In this document: in pieces, positions 11,897-24,431 of the stretch
Numbering within the stretch: position 1 is the stretch's first letter
How the letters are laid out: each line of letters opens with the position of its first letter
NCBI GenBank assembly: GCA_039090855.1
Contig: CM077022.1
Span: 70,704,971 to 70,768,970 of the forward strand
Reading direction: 5' to 3'
DNA from: Macrothele yani
Taxonomy: Eukaryota; Arthropoda; Arachnida; Araneae; Macrothelidae
DNA length: 64,000 nt
Position numbers and translations under genes: made by a program
The notes under the pieces: generated by a model
The model's input: only the letters and a program-made list of their open reading frames with translations
Told to the model about the DNA's origin: nothing
Databases searched by the model: none

Positions 11897-12834
11897 CTGA
11901 AATGAAGCGGACAATATTTTTTTTAATACACTAACACAGCAATCGATAGCTACACAAAATCAAATGAAAAACTGAAATTGAAAGCACTTTAAACAAAGCT
12001 AAGAAAGTGGCTGAATTTGTAGAACTTTGCTACATCATTTTAGAAGACACTCGTTACAAAAAAATCAAATATTTTGATCTCAAATCTTCTTAAAAATAGT
12101 TTCCCAACTTAAAACAATAGCAAAAAATGTTGTCAACCCTGGATTTACTATCTGTTCCTACTTTCATTTTCCTTTTACATAATTTTTAATTTAAATCCTG
12201 GGAAGATTTTTCGGCAGTTAATTTTGTATTCTGAAAGTCTGATGAAAAAGGCTATTCCAAAAGATTCGAGTAGGTGAGTTGCCGACTGCAAGTTTGATCT
12301 ACAGTTAAAAACTTCATCCACCCTGAACTGCACCATTAAATTAAATTCCCTGGAACGAGAGATTGCCTTGTTCCAGGGAATATAAAGTTTAAAATGAACA
12401 CCCATGAGCTAGCTTTGATTAAATTTACAGAATGCTTAAAAGAAACGACAGTGTTATTTATAAGTCTGCTACATGCACCATGCTTTAGCAAAACATTGAA
12501 ACAAATGAAAGAAAAATTAATCACTAATGGTTTCCATCATGTGAGGGTTTGTTTATTTGGAGGAAGCAGCAGCAGATGATTAAGATGACCTAACACCAGT
12601 GATGTGGATCAGGTAAATACCCAGTGGGTAGGGTAAATGTGTGTTTACCCATTTCTTAAATACCCACCCAAAAATGGGTATTTTCAAAAAATATCATTTA
12701 ACACTGTATCACTAATTTTTGTTAGAAATATATTACATAACTTTAAAATCAAATTTAAAATTGTTTTTAAAATTACTTATTTAAAAATGCAATAATGTTA
12801 TTCAATCAGTAGGTGGTACACTAACTGATTAATA

Positions 12835-13490
12835 CAGGGTGCCCATAAAGTCTTTCCCACATTACAAAAATTTATACAAAAGAATCCATGTAAGTTAAGA
12901 TAAAATGATTGGAGACATAATATAGCAGCACTCTGTTCTTTTAGCTGTTCTTTAGGTGAGCACTACTGCTGAATAAGAGAAGCATTTCATCGATAATTGC
13001 TTCCATACAAGAAAAAGTGGCATGTGTGCTGTGGCTCCAAGAGACTAAATCGGTTACTGTCCAGCATCATTTCAGAAAAAAATGAGTACAGACGATCACC
13101 ACCAGACCAAAAAAGCATAAAAGCTTGGTATGAAAAGTTTAAAGCGATGGCTAGTGTTGGCGATCTCTCCCGAGTGGGTCGACCACCGGTTACACAAGAC
13201 ACAGCTGAAGCTGTTCAGGAGACATTTCTGCAGAGCCCCAGGAATTCCGTTCTTCGTACTTCACTGGAAACTGGGATTCCCCGTGCCACGGTTCACAAAA
13301 TTTTACACAGAAGTCTTCATCTGAATACTTTATAAGGTACAGGTCATTCAAGCTCTTCAGCCTGATGACCGGCCTCGCCGTGCTGCATTTGCGACTGAGA
13401 TGTTGCAGCGCATAGCTCATGATAGAGATTATCTGCAGTTTTCTCAGATGAAGCCCAATTCAAATGTGACATTTACAAGCATATCTGTTG
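12835..13490 (+). pseudogene. mariner-superfamily transposase fragment
   Basis: The end reads CAGGGTGCCCATAAAGTC after TA. The reading frame from about 13085 contains RSPPDQKSIKAWYEKF, GRPPVTQDTAEAVQETF, SVLRTSLETGIPRATV and, after a stop and frame change, VIQALQPDDRPRRAAF and FATEMLQRIA. These are the two helix-turn-helix units of the family whose proteins read KSIKRWYEKFxETGSVxxxxRSGRP. FSDEAQF, the first catalytic Asp block, is reached in a shifted frame near 13445. The rest of the catalytic domain is missing; the repeat block begins there. Confidence 0.72.
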
Positions 13491-13556
13491 CACATAGTGT
13501 ATTTGTACCAATTTCCATTACAATACATATATATTTCAAAATGTTACATTTTTCCT

Positions 13557-13784
13557 TATTCAATAGTAAAACCACCTTACTATCATATCTTCTGTTATAC
13601 ACTTTTTTTTTTTTTTTTTTTATACCATCGGATTCAAAGGTGAGCACCCAGAAAAAATTGTTTAATATACAAAGTGCCCTTATTGTATATTAAACAATTT
13701 TTCAGGTTGCTTGCCTTGGAATCAAATGGTATAAAAAACATGTATAACAGAAGATATGATAGTAAGATGATTTTACTTTGAATA
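13557..13784. repeat. fold-back inverted repeat, arms over 100 nt
   Basis: The left arm (13557-13672) and right arm (13683-13784) are inverted copies with a loop of about 10 nt. Shared blocks include ACTATCATATCTTCTGTTAT and GTTTAATATACAA. The left arm also contains a T18 run, and the arms differ at scattered positions. It could be a fold-back MITE or a local inverted duplication. Confidence 0.85.
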
Positions 13785-13859
13785 AAATACAATAAAACAC
13801 ATAATTTAGTATACTCAGCATGATATTGTGAATGAGTGAACTAAAAAAATAAATAAAAT

Positions 13860-14940
13860 AAAGTTACATTTTTGTATGCCTACTTCATGCGCTGTGTGCA
13901 TTTGAACAAATTGCCTTGGCAAAATACCATCCCAAAAAGCCTGATTAAAATGTTTAAGAATGTAGCATTTTTGGGTTTATTTACTTTACACTTGGAACAT
14001 TTGTATCAATTTTCATGGCAAACTTTTACTGGGAAGTATCCAAGTCTGCTGTTAGGCTTTTCTTTCTCTCAATTCCCTTTGTTAGTGTGTGTGCCTAGCT
14101 TAGAAATAATAATAATAAAAAAACCTTTCAAGATGTAATATTTTTGTGTTTGTCTACTTCATGTGCAGCATATTGTATAAACTTTTGTGGCAAAACTCCA
14201 TCAGGAAGTATCCAAGCGTGCTATTAGGCCTTTATGCCCAACTCACCTGGTTAATTTTTTTTTTTTTTACAGCATAACATTACGGTGTAGTCTGCTTCAA
14301 GTTCAGTAAATTTGTACAGATTTTCAGGGCGAAATTCCATGGGGAAGTGCCCAAGCCTGCAGATAAACACAAAAAAAGGGGGGCTGGGGGCTATTTTAGG
14401 CTTGAATAAATTTTTTTGGAAATGTAACATTGTATCCATCTACTTCATGGTTAGTATATTTGTATAGCTTTTCATGGCTAAATTCTATCAGGAAATATCT
14501 AAGCCTGCCAGCCTTGGCCTGATTAAAACTTTTGAGAATGTAACTTTTCTTTCTCTTCTACACAATTACTACATTTGCACCGATTTTCAGGGCGATATTC
14601 CACAGGGAAGTGCCCAAGCCTGCAGATTTTTTTTTTTTTTATTGGCCATTTCAGAAAAAAAAGGGTACTCAACGTGTAGTGCGCATTTATACCAATTTTC
14701 GTGGTGTTATGTTATTGTGTCTGTCCACTTCACGCTTAGTACAATATTTGTACCAATTTTCGGGGTAAAATTCTATTGGAAAGTACTAAATCTTGGGGTT
14801 AGGCTTTTTTTTCGTAGCCAAAGCCCGATTTATATATTTAGGGAATTAAACATTTTTGTGGCTGTATACTGTACGTATGCCAATTTTCATGCCAGAATTC
14901 ATTCAAGAAGTGTGGAAACTGTCTGTTGCAGGAACCATTC
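13860..14940 (+). repeat. degenerate tandem array, about 8 units of 110-170 bp
   Basis: Each unit carries, in order, GTAACATTTTTGTG, CTACTTCATG, ATTTGTACCAATTTTCATGG, CAAAATTCCATCAGGAAG and TATCCAAGCCTGC, with many substitutions. Units begin near 13862, 13965, 14136, 14271, 14424, 14538, 14670 and 14850. An isolated partial unit sits near 13480. Spacing is irregular because T-runs and short inserts separate the units. Confidence 0.7.
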
Positions 14941-15057
14941 AACCCCCCCCTGCTCCCTTTGCAAATCAATAATTGTTCTTTCAGGTCTCTACTTGACTGT
15001 TATATATGTACCCCCCTCCCCCCATCTGAATTCTTACTTTTTCATTTTAATCTATTG

Positions 15058-15213
15058 CATACTATTCAGTTGAGTTGTCAACTGTCATGAATGAATTGTT
15101 CATGGGTAAATAAGCAGTTAAACTTGAAGAAAAACTATACCCACTAAAATATTCATTTTGGGTAAATACCCTGAGTATTTACCCGCAAAAATAAATATCC
15201 AGGTATTTTACAT
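15058..15213. repeat. 156-bp block repeated at 22430-22589
   Basis: A direct repeat, about 80% similar, of the right-hand end of the hAT-like boundary. Shared blocks are CATACTATTCA, GTCATGAATGAA, GGGTAAATAAGCAGTTAAAC and GAAGAAAAACTATA. It stands immediately before the cluster of RTE LINEs. Confidence 0.8.
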
Positions 15214-16884
15214 ATCTCTCTCTCCTTATATATATCTCATCATAGTCAACCATTATCAATCCACTGCTGGACGAAGGTCTCTCCAAGTTTCTTCCACAAT
15301 GGTCTGTCTTGTGGAAGTCTCCATGTTACTCCCGCATACTTTCAAATTTCATCCACCCATCTCACATGTGGTCTTCTGGGTCTTTTTCTGCACCTTGGAA
15401 TCCAGTCTAAAATTTCAGCTGTCCATCAATGGGCTATCCTTCTGGCAATATTGTCCAGCCCATTGCCATTTCAGGGATTTTACTCTGATCATGATGTCTT
15501 CCACTCTTATCATTTTTCTGATCCACAAGTTCCTCTTATCTCTCCTGGTTACACCAAGCATGCATCTCTCCATGCTTCTTTGAGTTGTTGGCAGTCTTTG
15601 TACGTCTCTTTTAGTTAAAGTCCAAGTCTCTGCATCATATGTAAGCACTGGAAGGATGCATTGATCAAACACTTTTCTTTTAAGACATAATGGCATATTA
15701 CTCTTGAAAATTATAGTTTCTTCCAAAAGCTCTCCAGGCAAGTTTTATATGCCAATTAATTTCAACAATGTGACCCTCACTTGATATCTGTTGTCCAAGA
15801 TAAATGTAGGTATTGGTTATCTCTAACTTTTCCCCATCAATCGATAAACCTTCATTTCTTGTAAATGCATTGTACATCACTTTTGTCTTCTGAAAATTCA
15901 TTTTTAATCCCACTTCTTTACTCTTGTCAGCAAGTTCCTGGATCATACTCTGCGGCCTGATGGGGTTGTTGCAAAAATGACTACGTCATCAGCAAAATGA
16001 AGGTGAGTTAGATAATCTCCATTAATTTTTATCCCTTTGTTTTCCCAGTTCAGTGATTTAAAGATATTTTGCAATGTGGCGTTAAAGAGCTTGGGAGATA
16101 TGGTGTCACCTTGTCTTACTCCCTTTTCCAATTTTTATGGGTGCTGTGTTCTCAAATAGCTGTATCTTTGCACTTGCATTTTCAGAGATGTTGAATTTGA
16201 AGGTATTATGATGTTTTTTAAGGTTGGTCATGTCAATACACTTTGTTTTATGAGCTTGTCATGCTCTAGTTTAGCACTGAGGGTATCTCTTACCATTTTA
16301 TGGTCACTACTTGTGTTGAACTTGTTTAGCACACTGTAGTCTTCCACGACAAATTTCTTGTTACACATAATAAAATCAATTTCACTCTTCAATGCATTGG
16401 GATGCCTCCATGTTAATTTCCTTTGCGGCTTTTTCTTGAAAAAAGGAGTTCATGATGAAAAACCCTTCTGCTTCTGCAAACTTTACGAGAATATTTCCAC
16501 GCTGGTTTCTGTTGCCATGACCGAATTTACCTACTGAAGTTTCGTTCTGTTGCCCTATTTTCGCATTGAAATCACCCATAAAGATCAAGTCTGGGCTTGG
16601 TATCTTCTCTAGAGTTGGATAACAAGTCGTGCAGCTCTTCCAGAGGAACTTTCAACTTCTACAACTTTATTCTTCAGTTTCTTGTTTATTATAAATCCAA
16701 CACCACTAGTACTGCCAGTATCTGTCCCATGATAATAGAAGAGATGTCCACTTTTCACTTCAACGAGATCTCCTTTTCCCCTTACCTCACTTAGCCCGAC
16801 GATGTCCCACTTGATTCTTTGTAGTTCCAATTCAAGGAGCTTTGAATCAGAAGATATAGAGTGTCCATTCTATGTTGTAAGGTC
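15214..16884 (-). mobile_element. RTE LINE copy A, internally deleted
   Basis: On the minus strand it carries the AP-endonuclease part (QRIKWDIVGLSEV, GDFNAKIGQQNE, CNKKF) and then jumps to the reverse-transcriptase end (EKGVRQGDTISPKLFNAT, HFADDVVIFATT, MSYG-less tail). Against copy D about 1.05 kb is missing. The join at about 16190 fuses sequence matching D 59476 to D 60530, across the short shared motif TTCAA. The FADD catalytic motif is intact, but frames are broken and an upstream RT portion is lost. It is 5'-truncated and lies head to head with copy B. Confidence 0.9.
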
Positions 16885-19800
16885 AAGTGATGCATAACAT
16901 CACAGCCTCTCCTTGACAAATGTCAACCCCGCCTTCTCGTGGTGCATCTTGTTCCCACTAAAGGGGCACTGACGACCGCCAATAGCGGTATAACTATACA
17001 CCATCGGGACTAGAGGAAATGCTATCCCACACTCACCAACCCGCTTGGCCAGCGTGGTGAGTTATGGCCAAACCCCTCCAAAATTACTCCACAACTTAAA
17101 TCTTGGCCCTCAGTCTCCGGCAGCTGGAATGTACCTGGCCAAGGCAGCGGCCAGTGCGACATGAAGGCAGAGGGTGCTAAGAATCCCCGGAGGACCGGAC
17201 TAGGCTGCCATCTGATGCTGACCTTGGCTACGTATAATGGACACTCTTTATCTTCTGATCCAAGGCTTCTTGAATTGGAAGAGGATCAAGTGGGACATCG
17301 TCGGGCTAAGTGAGGTAAGGAAGGAGAAAAGGAGAAGATCTCATTGAACTGAAAAGTGGACATCTCTTCTACTATCATGGGACAGATACTGGCAGAACTA
17401 GTGGCGTTGGATTTATAATAAACAAGAAACTGAAGGATAAAGTTGTAGAAGTTGAAAGTTCCTCTGACAGAGCTGCACGACTTGTTATCCAACTCTCTAG
17501 AAGATACCAGGCTCAGATTATTCAAACTTATGCACCAACCACAAGTCATCCTGAAGAAGAAATTGAAGAATTTTATGAGGAAATTAGTCATCTAAATAAT
17601 AAAGGTAAGCAACACTTGAAGATAATTATGGGAGATTTCAATGCAAAAATAGGGCAACAGCAACAGAATGAAACTTCAGTAGGTAAATTCAGTCACAGCA
17701 ACAGAAACCAGCGTGGAAATACTCTCGTTGAGTTTGCAGAGGCAGAAGGGTTTTTCATCTTGAACTCCTGTTTCAAGAAAAAGCCACACAGGAAATGGAC
17801 ATGGAGACATCCAAATGGGACGACAAGTGAAATTGATTTTATTATGTGTAACAAAAAAATTAGTCATAGAAGACTGCAGTGTGCTAAACAAGTTCAACAC
17901 AGGTAGTTACCATAGATTGGCGAGATGTAAAATGCATCTCAACACTAAACTCGAACGTGGCAAGCTCATAAGACAAACAAAATGTATTGACATAACCAAC
18001 CTTAAACACCATAATACCTTCAAGTTGGAACTGAAGAACAGATTCTCTGCTTTAGAAGGCCTAACATCGGAAGAAGTGGATATTTCTGAAGTCATCAGAA
18101 AAGTAACCAAAGCTCTTATGGAAACAGCAACAAAATTAGCTGGGTCTAAGAACAAGTTGCATGTGAACAAATTTTCAGGAAAACCCAAAATGTTGATGCA
18201 AAAAAGAGAGATGAGGACAACTAAAGAAGATGTGACTTTCAAAGTGGAATATATAGAGCTATGCAAGACGGTACGAAAAAGTATCACTGAAGACTTAAGG
18301 AAATTCAACTGTGAACTAGTGAGGAAAGCAATTGAAAACAACCAAAGCATAAAGATAGCAAAGGGACATCTCAGTAAAGGAAGAAAACAGATTATGGCAC
18401 TGAGAAAAGAAGATGGTTCTGTAACACGAAATAGAGGCGAAATTTTGACAAGAGTGAAAGATTTCTACTCCAAATTATATGAAAGGGATAATACATGTAC
18501 TCCAGACATCATGAAAGGTACCAGAGTTCTTCCAGTCGTCCTCCCAGCAGAAGTTGCACATGCAATCAAGAACATGAAGCGGGGAAAAGCTCCAGGAGAA
18601 GATGGAATTACTGTAGACATCATACAAGAAGTGGAGAAATCGAAACAAGTACTCGCCCAAATTTTCACTTGATGCCTTAATGAAGGGAAGATTCCTGAGG
18701 ATTGGAACAACGCTACAATGATCCTGCTGCATAAAAAAGGCGACATTGAGGATCTCGGGAACTACAGACCTATCAGCCTCCTATCATGGTTTATAAAATC
18801 TTCACTCTGGTTCTTTCACATCACTTGAATGTAACACTGGACATGGCTCAACCTAGAGAACAAGCTGGATTCAGGAGTGGCTACAGTACAATAGATCATA
18901 TCCACGTACTCAGAGAACTAATTGAAAGAGTGAGGGAATATGAACTTCCATTGTGCATGGATTTTATCGATTATGAAAAAGCCTTTGATTCGGTGAAACC
19001 ATCAGCAGTTGCAATGGCTCCGAAATCCTGCTGTATTGAAGATGCATACATTATTATTAACAACATTATGAAAATGCAAGTGCAAAGATTCGGCTGTTTT
19101 GAAAATACAACACACACAAAAATTGGAAAGGGAGTGAGACAAGGTGACACCATATCTCCAAAGCTCTTTAATGCCACATTGGAAAATGTCTTTCAATCAC
19201 TGAACTGGGAAAACAAAGGAATAAAGATTAATGGAGATTATCTAACCCACCTTCATTTTGCTGATGACAGTCATTTTTGCAACTACCCCATCAGAGCTGC
19301 AGAGTATGATCCAGGAACTTGCTGACAAGAGTAAAGAAGTGGGATTAAAAATGAACTTTCAGAAGACAAGTGATGTTCAATGCTTTTACAAGAAATGAAG
19401 ATTTATCGATTGATGGAGAAAAGCTGGAGATAACAGACACATACGTTTATCTTGGACAGCAGATATCAAGTGAGGGTTCACATTGATGAAGAAATTAATT
19501 TGTGTACAAAACTTGCCTGGAGAGCTCTTGGAAGAAACTGCATAATTTTCAAGAGCAATATGCCATTATGTCTTAAAAGAAAAGTGTGATCAATGCATCC
19601 TTCCAGTGCTTGCGTATGGTGCAGAGACGTGGACCTTAACTAAAAGAGACAAAGGCTGCAGACAACTCAAAGCAGCATGGAGAGGTGCATGCTTGGTGTA
19701 ACCAGGAGAGATAAGAACTCGTGGATCCGAAAAATGACAAGAGTGGAAGACATCACGATCAGAGTTAAATCCCTGAAATGGCAATGGGCTGGACATACTG

Positions 19801-20016
19801 CCAGAAGGACAGATCATCGATGGACAGCCAAAATTTTAGATTGGATTCCAAGGGACAGGAAAAGACCCAGAAAAAGACCACATGGGAGATGGGTGGATGA
19901 AATTCGAAAGTATGCGGGAGTGACATGGAGACTGGCACAAGACAGACCGTTGTGGAGGAAACTTGGGGAGACCTTTGTCCAGCAGTGGATTGATAATGGT
20001 TGACAATGATATATAT
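16877..20016 (+). mobile_element. RTE LINE copy B, near full-length, mutated
   Basis: The 5' untranslated part starts GTAAGGTCAAGTGATG, as in copy D. Endonuclease blocks: IVGLSE-like start, GVGFIINKKLKDKVV, KIIMGDFNAKIGQQQ, IDFIMCNKK. A 285-codon open stretch at 17815-18672 covers the linker and the first RT blocks (GKAPGEDGITVDIIQE). Further RT blocks are AGFRSGYSTIDHIH, IDYEKAFDSV and FADD near 19258, followed by the C-terminal WAGHTARRTDHRWT. Several frameshifts and a stop after IFT at 18670 inactivate it. The tail after the stop codon at 20001 is GACAATGATATATATGG. Confidence 0.92.
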
Positions 20017-20017
20017 G

Positions 20018-22429
20018 GCTAGAGTGATGAATTATAGCCAAATCCCCCTAAAAGGTGATTTCACAACATAAATTTTAGCCCTCAGTCTCCAGCAGCTGGA
20101 ATATACCTGGCAGAGGCAGCAGCCAGGACGACATGAAGGCACAGGGTGCTAAGCATCGCCAGAAACTGGACTAGGCTGCCATATGATGCTAGACCTTGGC
20201 TACGCTTAAAGGACGATCTCCATCTTCTGATTCAAGGTTCTTAGAATTGGAGCTTCTAGGAACACCAAAGTATCAAGTGGGACATTGTCAGGCTAAGTGA
20301 GGTACAAAGAAAAGGAGACCTGATTGAACTGAAAAGCGTACATCTCTTCTATCATGTGACAGATACTGGCAGAACTAGTGGTGTTGGATTTATAATAAAG
20401 AAACTGAAGGACAGTGTTCTAGAAGTTAGGAGTTCCTCAGACAGAACTGAGTGACTCGTCAAAAAGATACCAGGCTCTGAGGCTCAGATTATTCAAGCTT
20501 ATGTGCCAACAACAAGTCACCCCAAAGGAAGGAGTTTAACTTTACAAAGACATTCAGCATCTAAATAATAAAGGCAAGCAGCACTTAAGATCATTATGGG
20601 TGATTTCAATGTGAAAATAGGGCAACAGAATGAAACTTCGGTAGATAAATTTGGACATGAGAACAGAAACCAGTGTGGAAATACTCTTAGAGTTCGTAGG
20701 GGCAAGAAAGGCTTTTCATCATGAACTCCTTCAAGAAAACCCCACATAGGAAATGGAAGCTTTCTAATGGAATGAAAAGTGAAATTGATTTTATTATAAA
20801 TTAAATGTGTAACAAGAAATTTGTCATTGAAGACTGCAGTGTGCTGAACGGGTTCAACACAGGGAGTGATCATAGAATGACGAAATGTAAGATGCACCTC
20901 AACATTAAAATCTAACATAGCAAGCTCATAAAACAAAATTATTTTGATGTGACCAACCTTAAGAAGTATAATACATTCAAATTGGAACTGAGGAACAGAT
21001 TCTCCACTCTAGATCTAACATCAGAAAAAGAAATCTCAGAAGTTAACAGAAAACTAACCAAGGCTGTTACAGAAACTGTAACAAAAATATGTGGTACTAA
21101 AAACAAGTTGCACGTGAAGAAAATATCAAGAAAAACAAAAATGCTGATGCAAAAGAGAAGGGAGATGAGGACAAATAAAGGAAATTTAACTTCCCAAGTG
21201 GAATATATACAGCTATGTGAGACAGTTTGGAAAAGTATCACTGAAGATATAAGGAAATTCAATTGTGAACTAGTGAGAAAAAGAATTTAAAATAACCAAA
21301 GCCTGGAGAAAGCAAAGGGACATCTCAGTAAGGGAAGAAAACAGATTATGGCACTGAGAAAACAAGATGGTTCTGTTCTGTAACAAGAAATAAAGGGAAA
21401 ATTTTCACACAAGTGAAAGATTTCTACACAAAACTATATGGAAGAGGTGATACGCCTATTCCAGTCATTAAGAAAGGTACTAGTACCAAAGTCCCTCCAC
21501 TCCTCCCGGCAGAAGTTACACATGCAATTAAAATCATGAAATGGGGTAAAGCTCCAAGAGAAGATGGAACTACTGTGGACATTACACAAGAAGCAAGTGG
21601 AGAAATTGAAACTAGACTTGCACAAGTTTTTACTAGATGTCTCAATGAAGGAAAGATTCCTGGTTTGTAACAATGATCTTGCTACATAAGGGTGACATTG
21701 AGGATCTCAGGAACTACAGGCCCATTAGCCTCCTATCATGGTTTATAAAATCTTCACTCTGGTTCTTTCACATCACTTGAAGGTAACATGGGACATGGCT
21801 CAACTGAGAGAACAAGCTGGATTCAGGAGTGGTTATAGCACTATAGATCTCACCCATATGCTGAGAGAACTGACTGAAAGAATAATGGAATATGAACTCC
21901 CATTATGTATGGCTTTTACCAATTATGAAAAGGCCTTTGATTCTGCGACACCATCAGCAGTTACAATGGCTTTGAGATCCTACAGTATTGAAGATCCATG
22001 CATTAGTAATATCTATGAAAATGCAAAGGTTCAGTTATTTGAGGATATAGCACCAATAAAAATTGGAAATAGCGAGACAAGGTGATCACATCTCCCAAAT
22101 TCTTTAATGCCACACTACAAAATGTCTTTCAATCATTGAACTGGGAAAACAAAGAGATAAAGATTAATAGATTATCTAACTCACCTTCACTTTTGATGAT
22201 GACGTAGTCAGTTTTGCAACTGCTCCTTCAGAACTGCACAGTATGATCCAGGAACTTGCTGACAAGAGTAAAGAAGTGATATTAAAAATGAACTTTCAGA
22301 AGAAAAACTGATGTACAATGCTTTTACAAGAAATAAAGATTTATTTATTGATAGGGAAAAACTAGAGATTACCCCATACCTGCATTTACCCTGGACAGCA
22401 GATATCAAATCAAGCGAGGTAATCTTTTT
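20018..22429 (+). mobile_element. RTE LINE copy C, truncated at both ends
   Basis: Lies directly behind copy B in the same orientation. It starts inside the 5' untranslated part (GCTAGAGTGATGAATTATAG, matching D near 58496). It passes through a battered endonuclease (20590-20900) and RT blocks (MVYKIFTLVLSHHLKV, AGFRSGYSTIDLTH, YEKAFDSATPSAV). It ends near the VGQQIS motif, so about 500 bp of its 3' end are missing. It is more diverged than B or D, hence older. Next comes the 156-bp repeat. Confidence 0.9.
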
Positions 22430-22594
22430 CATACTATTCAATTTAGTTGCCATATGTCATGAATGAACTCTTTATGGGTAAATAAGCAGTTAAACCTGAA
22501 GAAAAACTATAAATACCCATTTTGAGTAAATACCCTGGTTTTTACACTGGGTATTTACCTGCAAAAATAAAAACCTTGGTATTTTACATCACTG
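22430..22594. repeat. second copy of the 156-bp block, ending in a hAT-like terminus
   Basis: Same blocks as 15058-15213, here running into ACATCACTG. The terminal inverted half matches 12597. It directly follows the truncated end of RTE copy C. Confidence 0.8.
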
Positions 22595-23879
22595 CCTTAC
22601 TATCATCCAGTATGTGGCACAACTGGCTGTCTCAAAGTTCTATGACTAAACACAGATGAATTCTGAGCTGTAGATGAAAATTTGTTAACTGCATAGATAG
22701 GAATAAATATTAAATTCAATACTACCCAAGAAATCAAAAACTATGAAAACATTGCTAGCATAGGCAATAAAGCTGAAAATATGGAGAGCATCATTAGCAA
22801 TAATGCACCAGAAGTTCTAAAGATTGTATCACAGTTCAATACAAATGAAGATAAAAAAGCACTTGAGAAAATTTATGATATCAAAGAAAACCTTAAATGC
22901 ATATACTGGAACTCAGAAGAAAAACAAGGATTACATGCTTCTTTGGCCTGTCAAATAACATAAGTACAGTCAGCCTGAAAATTAGCTCAGTAATTAAAGT
23001 TTTCACTTACATTATTTCAGGCAAAAATAAAAAAAAACATTGGTATATAAGTTTCCAGCTGTAATCTAACAACTGAATCAATCTGAATGTACACAGCAAC
23101 AGCATTCTGATCCAAGTCAACTAGGTTAAGATGATATACATACTGTGGTCTCTGATGAAATAGCATAGTTATACTGTAACTTATTCAGAAGCTATATTAT
23201 ATTACAACATAGCACTTTTAACTGCACATCACATAAATGTTTAGCAAATGCACAGTAAGACCAAACTCACAGCTCATTCAGTAAGAAAGGCTACAGATGT
23301 GCAATTAAATCAATAAGGTAGAAAGGGAAAAGTTAAGTGCAATCATAACCACCCGACATGCTTATTTTCACAGATTATATCCAAATTCAGTTCTTTGTAA
23401 CACAAAAAACAAAAAAGTCAGGAAATTTTCCTGTATTTCTTATTTTGAACATATAAATGTTACCAAAAAATAATATGGATGAATGCATATTTGTGCATGG
23501 CTTGGTTAATTTATTATAAACACCCTACCTAACAGAAATGCCTCTCAAAGATATACAAAGCATGACACTTAAAAATAATGACACAAGACAGCACTGGATT
23601 TACATTCACTATGTTCAGTGGCATATCTTCAGTCAGAGACGTGGGCTATCTCACACACACCCCACCTCACAGTACTGTTTTTCAAAAATTGCAAAGTTTT
23701 TTTTTTAATTGTTAAGTGATAGAAGTAACATTTTTTTCTATATTTTAGGTACATGCTATTGCTAACATACCAAATAATTATGAGGATTAGGATTTGAACA
23801 CTTATTTGTACACAAACTCCATTATTCTTTCCTTTTGTGTGAACTTGAGTGTTATGTTTCCACAAAAAAATATTCCAAA
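22595..23879. other. no gene recognised
   Basis: AT-rich, with no recognised repeat. A 60-codon open frame at 22781-22963 has no recognised motif and is treated as chance. Confidence 0.5.
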
Positions 23880-24431
23880 TACTTTTTCATATTTAAAAAT
23901 AATGTTTTTCCTCTATTAACAAACCATCCAAGACGCACAAATGTGCATGTTCTTGTGTGGCTCTAAGATATATCTTGATTCTTTTTAGTACAGAAAAACT
24001 TCTTTCGGCAGTTGTTGATGAACAGTTTAATATTGATCTGCTAATTTGTACACCTCAATAAACACTATGTCCAATTATTTAACTTTATGTAACAAGTAAT
24101 GTTTTTTACAGATTTGTTTTGTATTCATCAAGGGAATTAAACAGCTTCAGTTAATTTTTTAATCTAGCTGTATCAAAATTTGAAGCATAGAGTTCTTTAA
24201 GCTCCGATATAGTAGATGTTCAGGGAAGCTTTCACAAAATTTATCAAAACAGTTCGAATCCAACAAAGCCACGAATTTAAGATCTAATATCGCAGATTTT
24301 TTTTCATTGACACTTCCCACAAACTGAAACAACTCTCTCGAAACACGCGCTGGAAGCATGGGGTGGACCGAGGTAGTCCGAAGTCTTCGTTTTTTCGGAG
24401 CAAACCCTTGGCCAAAGCAATGGCCACTCAT
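23880..24431 (-). pseudogene. hAT transposase C-terminal remnant
   Basis: The minus strand from 24431 reads LDLKFVALLDSNCFDKFCES and FPEHLLYRSLKN. After stops it continues STTAERSFSVLKRIKIYLRA and HAHLCVLDG near 24020-23930. TTAERSFSxLKRIKxYLR is the hallmark of the hAT C-terminal dimerisation domain. The order and spacing match ZMYM/hAT-type proteins. Stops separate the blocks, so it is dead. Confidence 0.75.

Larger units (their letters stand above)
12597..22594. mobile_element. composite region bounded by hAT-like ends
   Basis: The left end reads CAGTGATGTGGATCAGGTAA. The right end in reverse complement reads CAGTGATGTAAAATACCAAG, and both carry GGTAAATACCCAGTG inside. The 8-bp flanks CCTAACAC and CCTTACTA agree at 5 positions, so a decayed target duplication is possible. 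The interior is made of later insertions: a mariner-type fragment, a fold-back, a degenerate repeat and RTE copies A, B and C. No hAT transposase is visible. Confidence 0.5.

Noticed and set aside
22781..22963. 60-codon plus-strand frame beginning MESIISNNAPEVL
   Set aside because: Short, no motif, no splice context. Treated as chance.
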